Shown: positions 7,548 to 15,004 of the stretch, in pieces
How positions within the stretch are numbered: the first letter of the stretch is position 1
Layout: each line of letters starts with the position of its first letter
DNA from: CAYLHS01 sp964594235
GTDB lineage: Bacteria > Actinomycetota > Acidimicrobiia > Spongiisociales > UBA4744
Reading direction: 5' to 3'
DNA: 36,740 bases
NCBI GenBank assembly: GCA_964594235.1
Contig: CAZQMF010000011.1
Span: 1-36,740 of the forward strand
Notes under the pieces: generated by a model
Databases searched by the model: none
What the model saw: the letters and a program-made list of their open reading frames with translations, nothing else
What the model was told of the DNA's origin: nothing
Made by a program: the position numbers and the translations under genes

Positions 7548-9125
7548 TCAATTCTGCGGGTCGACCTGCCAGATGACCCAGTCACCCGTCGCGGATGTTC
7601 GCAGCACGAACGTAGAAGTGAAGGGGGCATCCGTCGTGTCGAGTTCGTCCCCCGCCCCGTTGTAGGTCACCGTCTGTACCGTTCCCTCCGCCTTGAACGC
7701 GAGGTTGGCCCCGCCCTGCGGGCCGTCCACGTACTCCACGACGAGGCGGAGTCCCGTGAAGTGATAGGTGGGTACGGGGAGGCTGTCCAGCGTCGCCGCC
7801 TGCTCGATGTCGCGTTCCATCTCGACGAGACGCGGTCCGTCGTCGGCGGCCCGCAGCAGGCTGGTGTCGGCGCGACGCATCGCTTCGGCTTCGATCGCAA
7901 GGGCCCGGACGAGACCGGCCGCGAGCACACCGGGATCATCGGCGGCGGCACCGTTGAGGGCCGCGACTTCGTTGTCCACCGCAACATCGGGAAGGTTGGT
8001 GAGGTCGACACTGACGTCGATCGCTGCGACCCCGATGGGCTGGACCGCCGAGGCATTGCCGCGGGCCGGCGCTCCGGCGACGACAACCCCGGTCAGGATC
8101 GCGACGACCGTCAGCCCGACGAAGGCGCCGCGTCCGAAGATGCGAACAGACCCTGGTGAACCCCTTGCCGTAAGCAGCGTCATGATCCGATTGGGGGAGG
8201 AGCGGTCCGGATCGGGTGCCAGCCGATCGAAGAGGAAACTGAACGGTGTCAGGATCACCAGACCGGCGAGCAAACCCACTTTGGCCCCGAACTCGTTCGT
8301 CTGTGGTGCGATGAGCAGCACGCTGAGCGTGGCGATGCCGATGGCGAACACAACCCTGGCGGCGCGTCCCCGTGGGATGGTCTTCGGATCCGTGATCATG
8401 AAGAACAGGAAGATCAGGATCTCTGGCGAGGTCACCACCACCCACCAAAACGACCTGCCGCACACCGGTGCCAGTGACCATGCGGTCGTGATGCAGTGCC
8501 CGGATGCAGCGAGTGCGCCGAGGCCTGCGGAGAATGCCACCCAGAACGCGATCGCCATCGGCAGCAAGTGGAGCCGCGATGTGATCTTGAGACCGCCGGC
8601 CAGGATCACGAGATATGCAAACACCATCGCCGGTCCCAACGGCGCCCACCAGAAGTCGAGCGGCTCGATGATGTTGCTGCCGAGAATGACGAACGCGAGG
8701 ACGAGCCCGAAGTTCGACGGGTTGAACACATGTGTTCCGTGGCGTCTGATCACGTACTTCGAAAGGAGCGAGAGACCGGCGACTGCGGCAAACAGATACC
8801 AGCCGCGCCACGCCCAATGCTGATCCCGACCCATTCCGACCAGCCTCAGGATGAGCGCCACCCCACTGCCGGTGAGCATCCCACTCGCAGGCCACACGAC
8901 TCTCCGTTCCCTCACGAACGTGATACCCAGTTCGAGCACGGCACAGGTGATGATCGCGACCAGGATCTGGGGTACGGAGACCCGGAAGCCGAGCGCGACC
9001 TGACCGAGTATGTGGATCGTGATGATGACTGCGGCAAGGTGGAGACGAGGATCGCGTAGCGACGGCAGCACCAGCGGGTAGGCCTTGGTGCCGATGCGGA
9101 GCGTGCGGTCGGGCGCCGGAGTCAT
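7548..9125 (-). CDS. UnbU-like membrane protein (NqrB/RnfD superfamily)
   Basis: A 525-residue protein with about ten transmembrane helices in residues 20-350, related to the NqrB/RnfD membrane subunits of ion-pumping redox complexes and to UnbU of enediyne loci. The HVFNPSNFG segment (~residue 130) is characteristic of this branch. I do not see the SGAT-type motif that carries covalent FMN in true NqrB/RnfD, so flavin binding is doubtful. After the last helix, residues about 365-525 form an extracytoplasmic domain that ends in a beta-rich segment (TSTFVLRTSATGDWVIWQVD) and has no recognised family. It is encoded tail to tail with the UnbV-like protein. No other Rnf/Nqr subunits are nearby, so it is probably not part of a full complex. 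Confidence 0.75.
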   Translation of the reverse strand: MTPAPDRTLRIGTKAYPLVLPSLRDPRLHLAAVIITIHILGQVALGFRVSVPQILVAIITCAVLELGITFVRERRVVWPASGMLTGSGVALILRLVGMGRDQHWAWRGWYLFAAVAGLSLLSKYVIRRHGTHVFNPSNFGLVLAFVILGSNIIEPLDFWWAPLGPAMVFAYLVILAGGLKITSRLHLLPMAIAFWVAFSAGLGALAASGHCITTAWSLAPVCGRSFWWVVVTSPEILIFLFFMITDPKTIPRGRAARVVFAIGIATLSVLLIAPQTNEFGAKVGLLAGLVILTPFSFLFDRLAPDPDRSSPNRIMTLLTARGSPGSVRIFGRGAFVGLTVVAILTGVVVAGAPARGNASAVQPIGVAAIDVSVDLTNLPDVAVDNEVAALNGAAADDPGVLAAGLVRALAIEAEAMRRADTSLLRAADDGPRLVEMERDIEQAATLDSLPVPTYHFTGLRLVVEYVDGPQGGANLAFKAEGTVQTVTYNGAGDELDTTDAPFTSTFVLRTSATGDWVIWQVDPQN

Positions 9126-9320
9126 CGAATCGTGACCTGGGTTCGGTTGCGGGCATCACGGTAGCGACGATCGCGTGACGCCGACCCCGCTTCGAGGAGC
9201 TGAGCACGCGGTCGGTGAATGTCGAAGCTGCGTGAGGTCCCGAAGCTCGGCGCGATCCTCCGCTGTCGAGCGTTTCCAGGGCTAGGGCAGCCACGACTTG
9301 GGCAAGAATGGGGACCGAAG

Positions 9321-9734
9321 ATGAACATCGACGGTCAGGGTGAGCGACCTCGCAGAGTCCGTATTGGCCGGCAGCTGATCACCGTGCTGGTGGTGCTCGT
9401 GTCGGCGGGAGCGGCATGCTCGGGAGGCGGTGGCCGCCATGCTGTGGCCACGCCGTTTGGATACACCCTGGACTGCCCTACCGAACTCATCGCATATGGC
9501 ACGGCCGATCTCCTCGCCGATGCCGTTGGCTCTGACAGCCCGCAGGGGGCCGTGGACACGTTTCAGGGCTGGGCTCGTCCGGCCGGCGATCCCACCATTG
9601 AGGATCAGACCGATGACAGGGCCGTGTTTGTGTTCACCGACGAGGATGGGAATCGGCTAGGTCGACTCGTCGTGGGGAAGACGGACAACGGCTGGTTCGT
9701 TCTGCAGTCGGAGGAGTGTGGAGAGGGTTCTTGA
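9321..9734 (+). CDS. Probable secreted lipoprotein, 137 aa
   Basis: Residues 15-33 form a basic-then-hydrophobic signal sequence (RRVRIGRQLITVLVVLVSAG) ending in AAC; Cys33 would be the lipidation site although the lipobox lacks the usual leucine at -3. The mature domain of about 100 residues has two cysteines (DC near 50 and EECGEG at the end) that could pair. It looks like a compact beta-rich domain (FVFTDEDGNRLGRLVVGKTD) and resembles small uncharacterised actinobacterial lipoproteins; no function is known. The ATG at 9321 is chosen because the signal peptide begins shortly after it; the upstream in-frame region is not coding-like. Confidence 0.65.
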   Translation: MNIDGQGERPRRVRIGRQLITVLVVLVSAGAACSGGGGRHAVATPFGYTLDCPTELIAYGTADLLADAVGSDSPQGAVDTFQGWARPAGDPTIEDQTDDRAVFVFTDEDGNRLGRLVVGKTDNGWFVLQSEECGEGS

Positions 9735-9832
9735 CAACGGGCCGGGGCTGAAACGGTCTGATCTCTCGCAGAGCAGCCGGGCCCGACAGCCCTTTCGAGT
9801 CGAGCAGTCAGAGCGTACGATGTGATGCGGCA

Positions 9833-10288
9833 ATGAATCCGAAGAGTCTGCCAGATACCGGCGAAGGAATCGGCGTTGCGGGCGGCCGGCTGAGGTGGGC
9901 GCGTGACGGGGACGATCTCGTCGCGGGGCCGTATCGGATTCGTCTGGCGATGCCGGGTCTGTGGGAGACGACGTATCGGGGACGGACTCTGCGTGTCGAC
10001 GCGCGCCGTTCGCAGGCGCTCGCCGGCGCAGAGCATCACCACCGTGAAGTTCAGCGCGTTCAGCAGATCGCGCGATGGGGACTGCAGGCCGGAGTGGCAT
10101 TTCTGGGTGCGGTCGTGTCGAGTCGGTGGCTCTCCACCGTGCTGGGCTTTGTCGTCTTGTCGGTGGCGGTGTGGGTGTTCCTTGCGGCAACCGTCAGGTG
10201 CTTCGCCGCTGTCAACCGGAGCCTCCTCGATCCGTACCGCACGAGGGAGACGTGGGAGTCTCCTGACTGGTGGAACCACAACGACTGA
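9833..10288 (+). CDS. Small membrane protein, 151 aa, unknown
   Basis: I do not recognise a family. Residues 1-80 are soluble and beta-rich (LRWARDGDDLVAGPYRIRLA) and are followed by a charged helix (AEHHHREVQRVQQIARW). Two transmembrane helices lie at about 83-98 and 105-125, and the tail (SLLDPYRTRETWESPDWW) is aromatic. A TACGAT -10 box is 11 bases before the ATG, so the leader is only a few bases. Coding is supported by codon bias. It stands between a lipoprotein and a kinase-like gene on the same strand with gaps of 98 and 53 bases, each with its own apparent promoter. Confidence 0.65.
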   Translation: MNPKSLPDTGEGIGVAGGRLRWARDGDDLVAGPYRIRLAMPGLWETTYRGRTLRVDARRSQALAGAEHHHREVQRVQQIARWGLQAGVAFLGAVVSSRWLSTVLGFVVLSVAVWVFLAATVRCFAAVNRSLLDPYRTRETWESPDWWNHND

Positions 10289-10341
10289 CCGATTCCGCCG
10301 TACCTGATCCGTCGAGAGACCCCGGCTAGCGTGTCAAGGGC

Positions 10342-10944
10342 ATGACGTCCCGCAAGATCGCATTCATCGGATCGCACTCGGTCCGCAAGACGAATGCCGT
10401 CCACTCGTTTGCCGGCGCGGTAGGGCGTAGCGGTCGAAGCGTCGAGGTGGGGCGGGAGGTAGTCCGTTACAGCCCCCTCGGTCTCAACGAGGGAGCAACT
10501 CCGGAGGCCCAACTCTGGGTGTTGATGGCTCAGATCCAGCAGGAGTTGGAGCTACGGAACCGTGCCGAGGTTCTCGTCACCGATCGTGCCGTGGTCGACA
10601 ACTTCGCCTACTTCTTGCGAGCCACCAATGGGGAGGACCCGTTCGACGTCAAGCCGCTCGTACGGCGCTGGTCGTCGACCTACGACCTCTACGTTCGGCT
10701 GCGACCAGACATCCCCCTCCGCACAGACGGAGTCCGAAGCACAAACGTGCGGTTCCGGCAGGAGATCGAGACGATTCTCGACATGATCATCCCCCAGTTC
10801 GTCGGCGAGGAGCGGTTGATTGAACTGGGCGCTTCCGAGATCACCGAGGCGTTCGACTGGGGGGCGTTGATCGAGCGCCTCTTCGGGGCGCCGATCGATG
10901 CGCCTCCCCAGCCGGTGAGCTACGCGCCGACGCTCTGGGAGTGA
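10342..10944 (+). CDS. NadR/TTD14-like AAA nucleotide-binding protein with altered P-loop
   Basis: A 200-residue P-loop NTPase of the AAA_28 type (NadR kinase domain/TTD14-like). The Walker A region is IGSHSVRKTNA at residues 9-19, where the expected GxxxxGKT glycine is Arg15. The VTDRAVVDNFAYF segment near residue 85 matches the conserved TDR motif of this group, and an arginine-rich C-terminal half (VRFRQEIETIL) fits the lid. Relatives phosphorylate small molecules or bind nucleotides and phosphoinositides, so a kinase role is only an inference. A TAGCGT box nine bases upstream makes the message nearly leaderless. The gene is followed by a strong hairpin with four T residues. Confidence 0.7.
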   Translation: MTSRKIAFIGSHSVRKTNAVHSFAGAVGRSGRSVEVGREVVRYSPLGLNEGATPEAQLWVLMAQIQQELELRNRAEVLVTDRAVVDNFAYFLRATNGEDPFDVKPLVRRWSSTYDLYVRLRPDIPLRTDGVRSTNVRFRQEIETILDMIIPQFVGEERLIELGASEITEAFDWGALIERLFGAPIDAPPQPVSYAPTLWE

Positions 10945-10966
10945 GGCGGCCTGCGGCCGCCGTTTT
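10945..10966 (+). terminator. Intrinsic terminator
   Basis: Immediately after the kinase-like gene's stop, GGCGGCC-TGC-GGCCGCC forms a perfect 7-bp stem with a 3-base loop, then GTTTT. The T-run is short but the stem is very GC-rich. Confidence 0.6.
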
Positions 10967-10974
10967 GGGTCATG

Positions 10975-11079
10975 GGTTGTCGGTCGTGGGTAGGAACTCG
11001 CTCCACGATCCTCCAGCGTGCCAGGTCGCGGTTCGGCTGTTGCTCAACAGCTGTCGGCGGACTGCGAGCGAAGCGAGCT
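10975..11079 (+). repeat. Mosaic intergenic repeat, diverged copy
   Basis: This stretch shares GGTTGTCGGT, GTAGGA, ACTCGC and CCAGGTCGCG, in order, with the reverse complement of 34720-34797, and its last 19 bases (ACTGCGAGCGAAGCGAGCT) match 33652-33670 with one mismatch. It follows the terminator of the kinase-like gene and ends on the stop codon of the convergent oxidoreductase. Confidence 0.55.
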
Positions 11080-12056
11080 CACTCGACGATCGGGGCGACC
11101 GTTGCTCCGAGTAGCGCGACCCTTCCGGGGATGTGGCCGTTGGCGGGCATGTTGATCGTGAACCCGTCGACACCCAGCGCCTTGAACTCGGCCATCTTCT
11201 CGCCGACCGTGTCGGGATCGCCGTGGATCTGGCGGCTTCGCAGTCTTGTGAGTGTGTCTTCGTCGAGCGCCGACACGTCGACCCCCCGACGTCCGAGGTA
11301 GGCGTCGAGTTCTGCTGTGGCCTGTTCCATGGTGGGGGCGATGCACACCGACCGCTGCCACGACACGGTGATCTCCGACCGATCCCGACCAAGGTTCTCG
11401 CAGTGGCGGTCGAGTGCCTCGAGCTTGCGGGGCACGTCCTCCGGGGCGCAGATGATGTTCGACTCGTCTGCGTACTGGGCGACCATCCGCAACGTCTTCT
11501 TCTCGCCGGATCCGCCGATCATCACGGGGATACGAGCCACAGGTGGCGGCTGGTTGATGGCGTCCTTCACCTGGTAGTGGTCGCCGTCGAGGCTCGGTCG
11601 TTCATCGCGAAGCATCGGCAGGATGATCTGCAGCGCCTCCTCGAGCTTCTCGAACCGATCGGTGAACGTGCCGAACGGGATGCCAAAGGAGTCGTGCTCG
11701 AGTTCGTACCAGCCTGCCCCGATCCCGAGCTGTGCGCGGCCGCCGGAGACGATGTCGAGCGCGGTGACCGTCTTCGCGAGGACTGCCGGATTGCGATAGG
11801 TGTTGCCGGTGACCAGTGATCCCAGACGAACTCTGGACGTCTCGCGCGCCAGGGCGGCGAGCAGCGTGTAGCACTCGATCATGTACTGGTCGGGGTCTCC
11901 GAGTCCGGGTAGCTGGTAGAAGTGGTCCATCACCAGCACGGTGTCAAACCCAGCCGACTCGGCTTCCTTCGCCTGGCGGGCAATGGCATCGAACAGGGTG
12001 TCGGGTCCGACTCCGGGGTAGGTGAAATTGGGAATCTGGTATCCGAGTTTCGTCAC
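11079..12056 (-). CDS. LLM-class F420-dependent oxidoreductase
   Basis: A 325-residue luciferase-like TIM-barrel protein. Typical features are the N-terminal GYQIPNFTYPG, VMDHFYQLPG near residue 43, the glycine-rich GIGAGWYELEHDSFGIPF near 114, and PVMIGGSGEKKTLRMVAQYAD near 186, a conserved phosphate/cofactor-binding block. This subgroup uses coenzyme F420 in actinobacteria to reduce or oxidise small carbonyl or imine compounds; the substrate is unknown. The GTG at 12056 is preceded by a good ribosome binding site (GAGGAAGG) six bases away, and a TAGGGT box stands further upstream, so this message has a leader. An in-frame extension to 12485 exists but runs through non-coding sequence and the TetR gene. 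Confidence 0.9.
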   Translation of the reverse strand: MTKLGYQIPNFTYPGVGPDTLFDAIARQAKEAESAGFDTVLVMDHFYQLPGLGDPDQYMIECYTLLAALARETSRVRLGSLVTGNTYRNPAVLAKTVTALDIVSGGRAQLGIGAGWYELEHDSFGIPFGTFTDRFEKLEEALQIILPMLRDERPSLDGDHYQVKDAINQPPPVARIPVMIGGSGEKKTLRMVAQYADESNIICAPEDVPRKLEALDRHCENLGRDRSEITVSWQRSVCIAPTMEQATAELDAYLGRRGVDVSALDEDTLTRLRSRQIHGDPDTVGEKMAEFKALGVDGFTINMPANGHIPGRVALLGATVAPIVE

Positions 12057-12387
12057 GTGTGTCCTTCCTCTTGATCCTTCGACCCTACCCACTGGTGCGT
12101 TCAACGGTGATGAGGTCCCGCGCCGGTGATGCGTCCGTTTGGCGCCATGGGTTGATGGTGAACGATCTCTCCGCAGGACGGCTTCTGGGATGTTGGATCG
12201 ATGTATCCCAGACGAGGACGGTGTGTGGTGGATCCTTTCACCTCGCCCGCCAACCCCGATTCCACGATCGAGAAGTACGGGTGCGGCGAGACAGAGAAGA
12301 GGTGGCTGCTTGAACGGGCCCGGCGTCGCTGGCAGACCGAGCAGATCGGGTGGGCCGCCGACGGGAACCGGGGTCGCTCCACGCAGG
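12057..12387. other. 331-bp gap with no convincing gene
   Basis: The left end holds the promoter and ribosome binding site of the F420-type oxidoreductase (minus strand). The rest contains a plus-strand frame from about 12201 to 12431 with fair codon bias but no start signal or recognised domain, overlapping the TetR gene's 3' end by 44 bases. I regard it as unassigned, possibly an eroded gene. Confidence 0.4.
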
Positions 12388-13047
12388 CTAGGCCATCTGG
12401 TCCCGTTGCCGTTCGAGGGCATCGAGGATGAGATCGAGCCCGAAGCGGAACTCCTCCGCCTGGTCGTAGCCCTTGGCCATCGCATTGGTCGTGACTTGGG
12501 TGAGGTGAGGGAACGACTTGGCCATCTGTCGGAGAAGATCCGCGCCGACGTCCTGGAGGCTCTCGTCGTTGTCGAACGAGAGGTTCAACTCCTGGAGGAT
12601 GAACCCGAAGATGTAGGCGTCCAGGATGGAGAAGGCTCGCATGGCGAGCCGGTCGCCGAAGCCGGCGTTGAGAAGGGCGCCGAGGACCGCGTCGTGGTAA
12701 CCGAGGCGCTGCGGGCCCGAGTTGCGCGAGTGTGACTCGACCAGTGCCATTGCCCAGGGATGCCGTTGGAAGACGTCGCGTGCCGAGGCGGCACGGCGAC
12801 GCATGCCATCCTTCCATTCGTCGTCGGGTGATGGGACCTCGATCTCGCCGAGAACGACCTCTACGAGGCCGTCGAGGATCCCGTCCTTGTTGGCAACGTG
12901 GTTGTAGAGCGACATTGCCTCGACCCCCAGCCGCTGGCCGATCTTGCGCATGCTGATCGCCTCGACCCCGCCCTCGTCGGCGAGTTCCAGTGCCGCACGG
13001 AGAATGTGATCCGAAGAAAGTGGCTCGTGTGTCAATTCGGACTCCAC
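12388..13047 (-). CDS. TetR-family repressor with TetR-type C-terminal domain
   Basis: A 219-residue one-component regulator. The helix-turn-helix spans about residues 15-60 (ILRAALELADEGGVEAISMR, then GQRLGVEAMSLYNHVANKDG). The longer C-terminal half (residues 75-215) is the helical ligand-binding and dimerisation domain of the TetR_C class. It is transcribed divergently from a DUF4386 membrane protein 72 bases away, and the space between them carries three copies of a 13-bp palindrome. The regulator most probably represses itself and the membrane protein. The GTG start at 13047 is fixed by a TAAGCT box six bases upstream. The inducer is unknown. Confidence 0.88.
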   Translation of the reverse strand: MESELTHEPLSSDHILRAALELADEGGVEAISMRKIGQRLGVEAMSLYNHVANKDGILDGLVEVVLGEIEVPSPDDEWKDGMRRRAASARDVFQRHPWAMALVESHSRNSGPQRLGYHDAVLGALLNAGFGDRLAMRAFSILDAYIFGFILQELNLSFDNDESLQDVGADLLRQMAKSFPHLTQVTTNAMAKGYDQAEEFRFGLDLILDALERQRDQMA

Positions 13048-13053
13048 TTGACG

Positions 13054-13082
13054 AGCTTACACCGTAAGTGCAATACTTACAA
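13054..13082 (-). promoter_or_regulatory. Promoter of the TetR gene, leaderless
   Basis: On the minus strand TTGTAA (13082-13077) and TAAGCT (13059-13054) are separated by 17 bases, and GTG follows after six. It is the clearest two-box promoter in the window. Both boxes are overlapped by the palindromes described for 13056-13101. Confidence 0.6.
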
Positions 13083-13101
13083 CGTAAGCATACACCGTAA
13101 G
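13056..13101. promoter_or_regulatory. Three-site TetR operator array
   Basis: The 13-bp palindrome CTTAC-ANC-GTAAG occurs at 13056-13068 and 13076-13088 (perfect arms) and at 13089-13101 (CATAC arm). The first two centres are 20 bp apart, the next two 13 bp. A second symmetry, GTAAGT-N5-ACTTAC, links neighbouring half-sites. Position between divergent TetR and DUF4386 genes and overlap with the promoter support repression of both. Confidence 0.65.
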
Positions 13102-13119
13102 TACATCAGGAGGCTATCA

Positions 13120-13839
13120 ATGACGTCAACCACGAATCCCCGGCGCCTCGCACGAATCATCGGCGCCCTCTACCTTCTCTTGGTCATCCTCGGCCCGATC
13201 GCGTTCCTCGTCGGAAAGACCGGCCTCGTTGTGTCCGGTGACCCGGCAGCAACTGCTGCCAACATCGGCGCGCACGAGGCGATGTTCCGAGCCGGCATGG
13301 CCGTCGCAGGGATCATCTTCCTTGCTGAGATCGTCATCTCGGCGATGCTCTACGTGCTGTTCAGGCCGGTGAGCCGCCACTGGTCGATGGCCGCCACGCT
13401 GGCACGTGTGGGCCTCGCGGTGGTGCAAGGCATCAACCTGGCGTGGAGCGCGCTTGCCCTCAGCCTTGTGAGCGGAGCAGCCTATCTCTCCGCTTTCCAG
13501 GCGGACCAGCTCGATGCCCTCACGCAGCTGTTCATGGACGTCGACGCCTTCATGGTTCTCGTGTGGGGTTTGTTCTTCGGTCTGCACCTCGCCATCCTCG
13601 GGTGGTTGGTGCACAGATCGGGGTTTCTGCCCAGGCTCCTGGGGTGGATGCTGGCGATCGGTTCGATCGGCTACCTGCTCCAGTCGTTTGGGGCAATCGT
13701 GGCTCCTGATGCCGTCGACCTCCTTGCCACCCTCGTGATCGTGCTCTCGGTCCCCGGCGAGCTCGGGTTTGCGATCTGGCTCGTCGTCAGGGGGGTGGAT
13801 TTGGGGAAGTGGACTGCACAGACTGCGAACGTGAGCTGA
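13120..13839 (+). CDS. DUF4386-family membrane protein
   Basis: A 239-residue integral membrane protein with about six hydrophobic helices, roughly 8-31, 57-77, 87-112, 137-162, 170-190 and 198-220. The N-terminal RRLARIIGALYLLLVILGPI and the central RVGLAVVQGINLAW are typical of DUF4386. No enzymatic residue or transport signature is known for the family. The ATG at 13120 has an excellent ribosome binding site (AGGAGG, eight bases upstream); a longer in-frame extension would cross the operator and the TetR gene and is rejected. Its expression is presumably controlled by the divergent TetR protein. Confidence 0.88.
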   Translation: MTSTTNPRRLARIIGALYLLLVILGPIAFLVGKTGLVVSGDPAATAANIGAHEAMFRAGMAVAGIIFLAEIVISAMLYVLFRPVSRHWSMAATLARVGLAVVQGINLAWSALALSLVSGAAYLSAFQADQLDALTQLFMDVDAFMVLVWGLFFGLHLAILGWLVHRSGFLPRLLGWMLAIGSIGYLLQSFGAIVAPDAVDLLATLVIVLSVPGELGFAIWLVVRGVDLGKWTAQTANVS

Positions 13840-13859
13840 CCGCCGCCTGATGTAGTTCA

Positions 13860-13887
13860 AGGGGCCGGTACCTGGGCATCGGCCCCT
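13860..13887. terminator. Hairpin between convergent genes
   Basis: AGGGGCCG and CGGCCCCT form a perfect 8-bp stem around a 12-base loop, 20 bases after the DUF4386 stop and 12 bases before the end of the convergent flavodoxin-like gene. No long T-run follows on either strand, so bidirectional termination is plausible but not certain. Confidence 0.5.
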
Positions 13888-13898
13888 AGATTCGTCCA

Positions 13899-14357
13899 CT
13901 ACCTGGGGACGAGCGTCTCTGCCCAGGCTCTGATCGCGTCCCAATCACGAAGGTCTCGGTGCTGCGTCTTCTTCGGTGGATCGACTCCACCGAACACGGT
14001 GACAGCGACTGGATGGAGCCAGGACTGCTTGCTGAGCGCCCGTTCGAGCTGTGCTTTCGAGGTGTCCCAGGACTCCTGCACGTTCTTGCGTGGACCCATG
14101 CCGAAGACAGCCACAGCAGGACTCTTCAGCTCACGCCGGTGTCGCCGCAGGAACCGCTGCGCGCCTCTATGCCACCGTCCGGAGTAGATCGACCCACCCA
14201 GCACGATCAGGTCGTAGTCGTCCACGCGCTCTCGCACGTGGGCTGCTTCGGCGACCGTGACGGACAGGCCTCGACTTCGCAGAGTCTGGGCGATCGCCAT
14301 CGCTACCTCGCGTGTCGAGCCGCTCTTTGTTGCATAGGCTACGAGCGCTGCCTCCAT
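13899..14357 (-). CDS. Flavodoxin-like protein (HemG/flavodoxin_5 type)
   Basis: A 152-residue single-domain flavodoxin fold. The N-terminal YATKSGSTREVA is the FMN phosphate-binding loop (residues 8-19); YDLIVLGGSIYSGRWHRGA near 48-66 and VFGMGPRK near 84 form the other isoalloxazine-contacting loops. It resembles menaquinone-dependent protoporphyrinogen oxidase-like flavodoxins, but without the heme pathway nearby that specific role is uncertain; a general FMN electron carrier is safer. The ATG is preceded by a strong ribosome binding site (AGGAGG about eight bases upstream) and by a TACGAT box, so this message has a leader. Confidence 0.82.
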   Translation of the reverse strand: MEAALVAYATKSGSTREVAMAIAQTLRSRGLSVTVAEAAHVRERVDDYDLIVLGGSIYSGRWHRGAQRFLRRHRRELKSPAVAVFGMGPRKNVQESWDTSKAQLERALSKQSWLHPVAVTVFGGVDPPKKTQHRDLRDWDAIRAWAETLVPR

Positions 14358-14439
14358 GGGCCCCTCCTACTCCGATCGTAGTGGCGGCGTGGGTGGTGTT
14401 GTCGGCAGAGAGTCGTTGGTGCGCGACGAGCCGGTTGCA

Positions 14440-14931
14440 TCACTCCTGAGTCGCAGGGCGGAACGCCACCATGGGAAGCGACGCAAGCAGATCGACCGGA
14501 TCGGTGAACTCGCCCTTCTTCGCGCCGCCCATCGCGACGAACATCGGTATCGCGGCACGCGCTTCGAGACGGTGCTTCCGACAGAACTCCTCCGCTGCGG
14601 TCCGCGCCTCGTGGGGCTCGAGGAAGCGCTGTTGCGGGACGTACTCCTTGCGTCCAACCTGAACGAGGTGCGCCGGTGTCGCCCTGATGTTGAGGTACCA
14701 GTCTGCCTTCGGTCCGAACGCCGAGGCGACGATCATCTCCTGGGTGTCGGGGTGATACACGGCCACTTCGAGGATCGTCTTCCGTTCGACTCCTGACGTG
14801 CGGCCGATGTGCGAGAGGGCCATGAACCGCTTCCCCATCAGCCAGCCGAGCCCGTGACCGTAGAACCATCGGGGAGCATCGAAGAACGCCTTGAACATCG
14901 GAGAGGGTCGCAGCCGACTGAAGTCGTCCAT
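14440..14931 (-). CDS. Deazaflavin (F420)-dependent nitroreductase-family protein
   Basis: A 163-residue protein of the DDN/split-barrel family found with coenzyme F420 in actinobacteria. Characteristic segments are LMGKRFMALSHIGRTSGVER (about 30-49), EVAVYHPDTQEMIVASAFGP (55-74), DWYLNIRATPAHLVQVGRKEY (77-97) and the helical C-terminus around RTAAEEFCRKHRLEA. Relatives reduce nitro compounds, quinones or enones; no native substrate can be named. The ATG at 14931 is fixed by a TAGGGT box seven bases upstream; an in-frame start at 15015 would lie in the neighbouring lipoprotein gene. With the F420-type oxidoreductase nearby it shows that the host makes F420. Confidence 0.88.
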   Translation of the reverse strand: MDDFSRLRPSPMFKAFFDAPRWFYGHGLGWLMGKRFMALSHIGRTSGVERKTILEVAVYHPDTQEMIVASAFGPKADWYLNIRATPAHLVQVGRKEYVPQQRFLEPHEARTAAEEFCRKHRLEARAAIPMFVAMGGAKKGEFTDPVDLLASLPMVAFRPATQE

Positions 14932-14938
14932 GCGTTCG

Positions 14939-14944
14939 ACCCTA
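14939..14944 (-). promoter_or_regulatory. -10 box TAGGGT, leaderless start
   Basis: Minus-strand TAGGGT is seven bases before ATG 14931, with no Shine-Dalgarno sequence. Confidence 0.5.
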
Positions 14945-15004
14945 GTTCGCTGCCGGCCTGGGTTGCGGCGATGGGATGAAGGGCTGATCGGCTGGCCGGC
15001 CGTC

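Noticed and set aside
5843..9125. Part of an enediyne biosynthetic cluster.
   Set aside because: UnbU/UnbV-like genes alone are widespread; no iterative polyketide synthase or associated enzymes occur in the window.
7936..9294. Long Arg/His-rich frame antisense or parallel to the UnbU-like gene.
   Set aside because: It is an alternate-frame shadow of GC-rich coding DNA with no domain.
12056..12485. A longer N-terminus for the F420-type oxidoreductase.
   Set aside because: The extension lacks family sequence, overlaps the TetR gene and ignores a strong ribosome binding site before GTG 12056.
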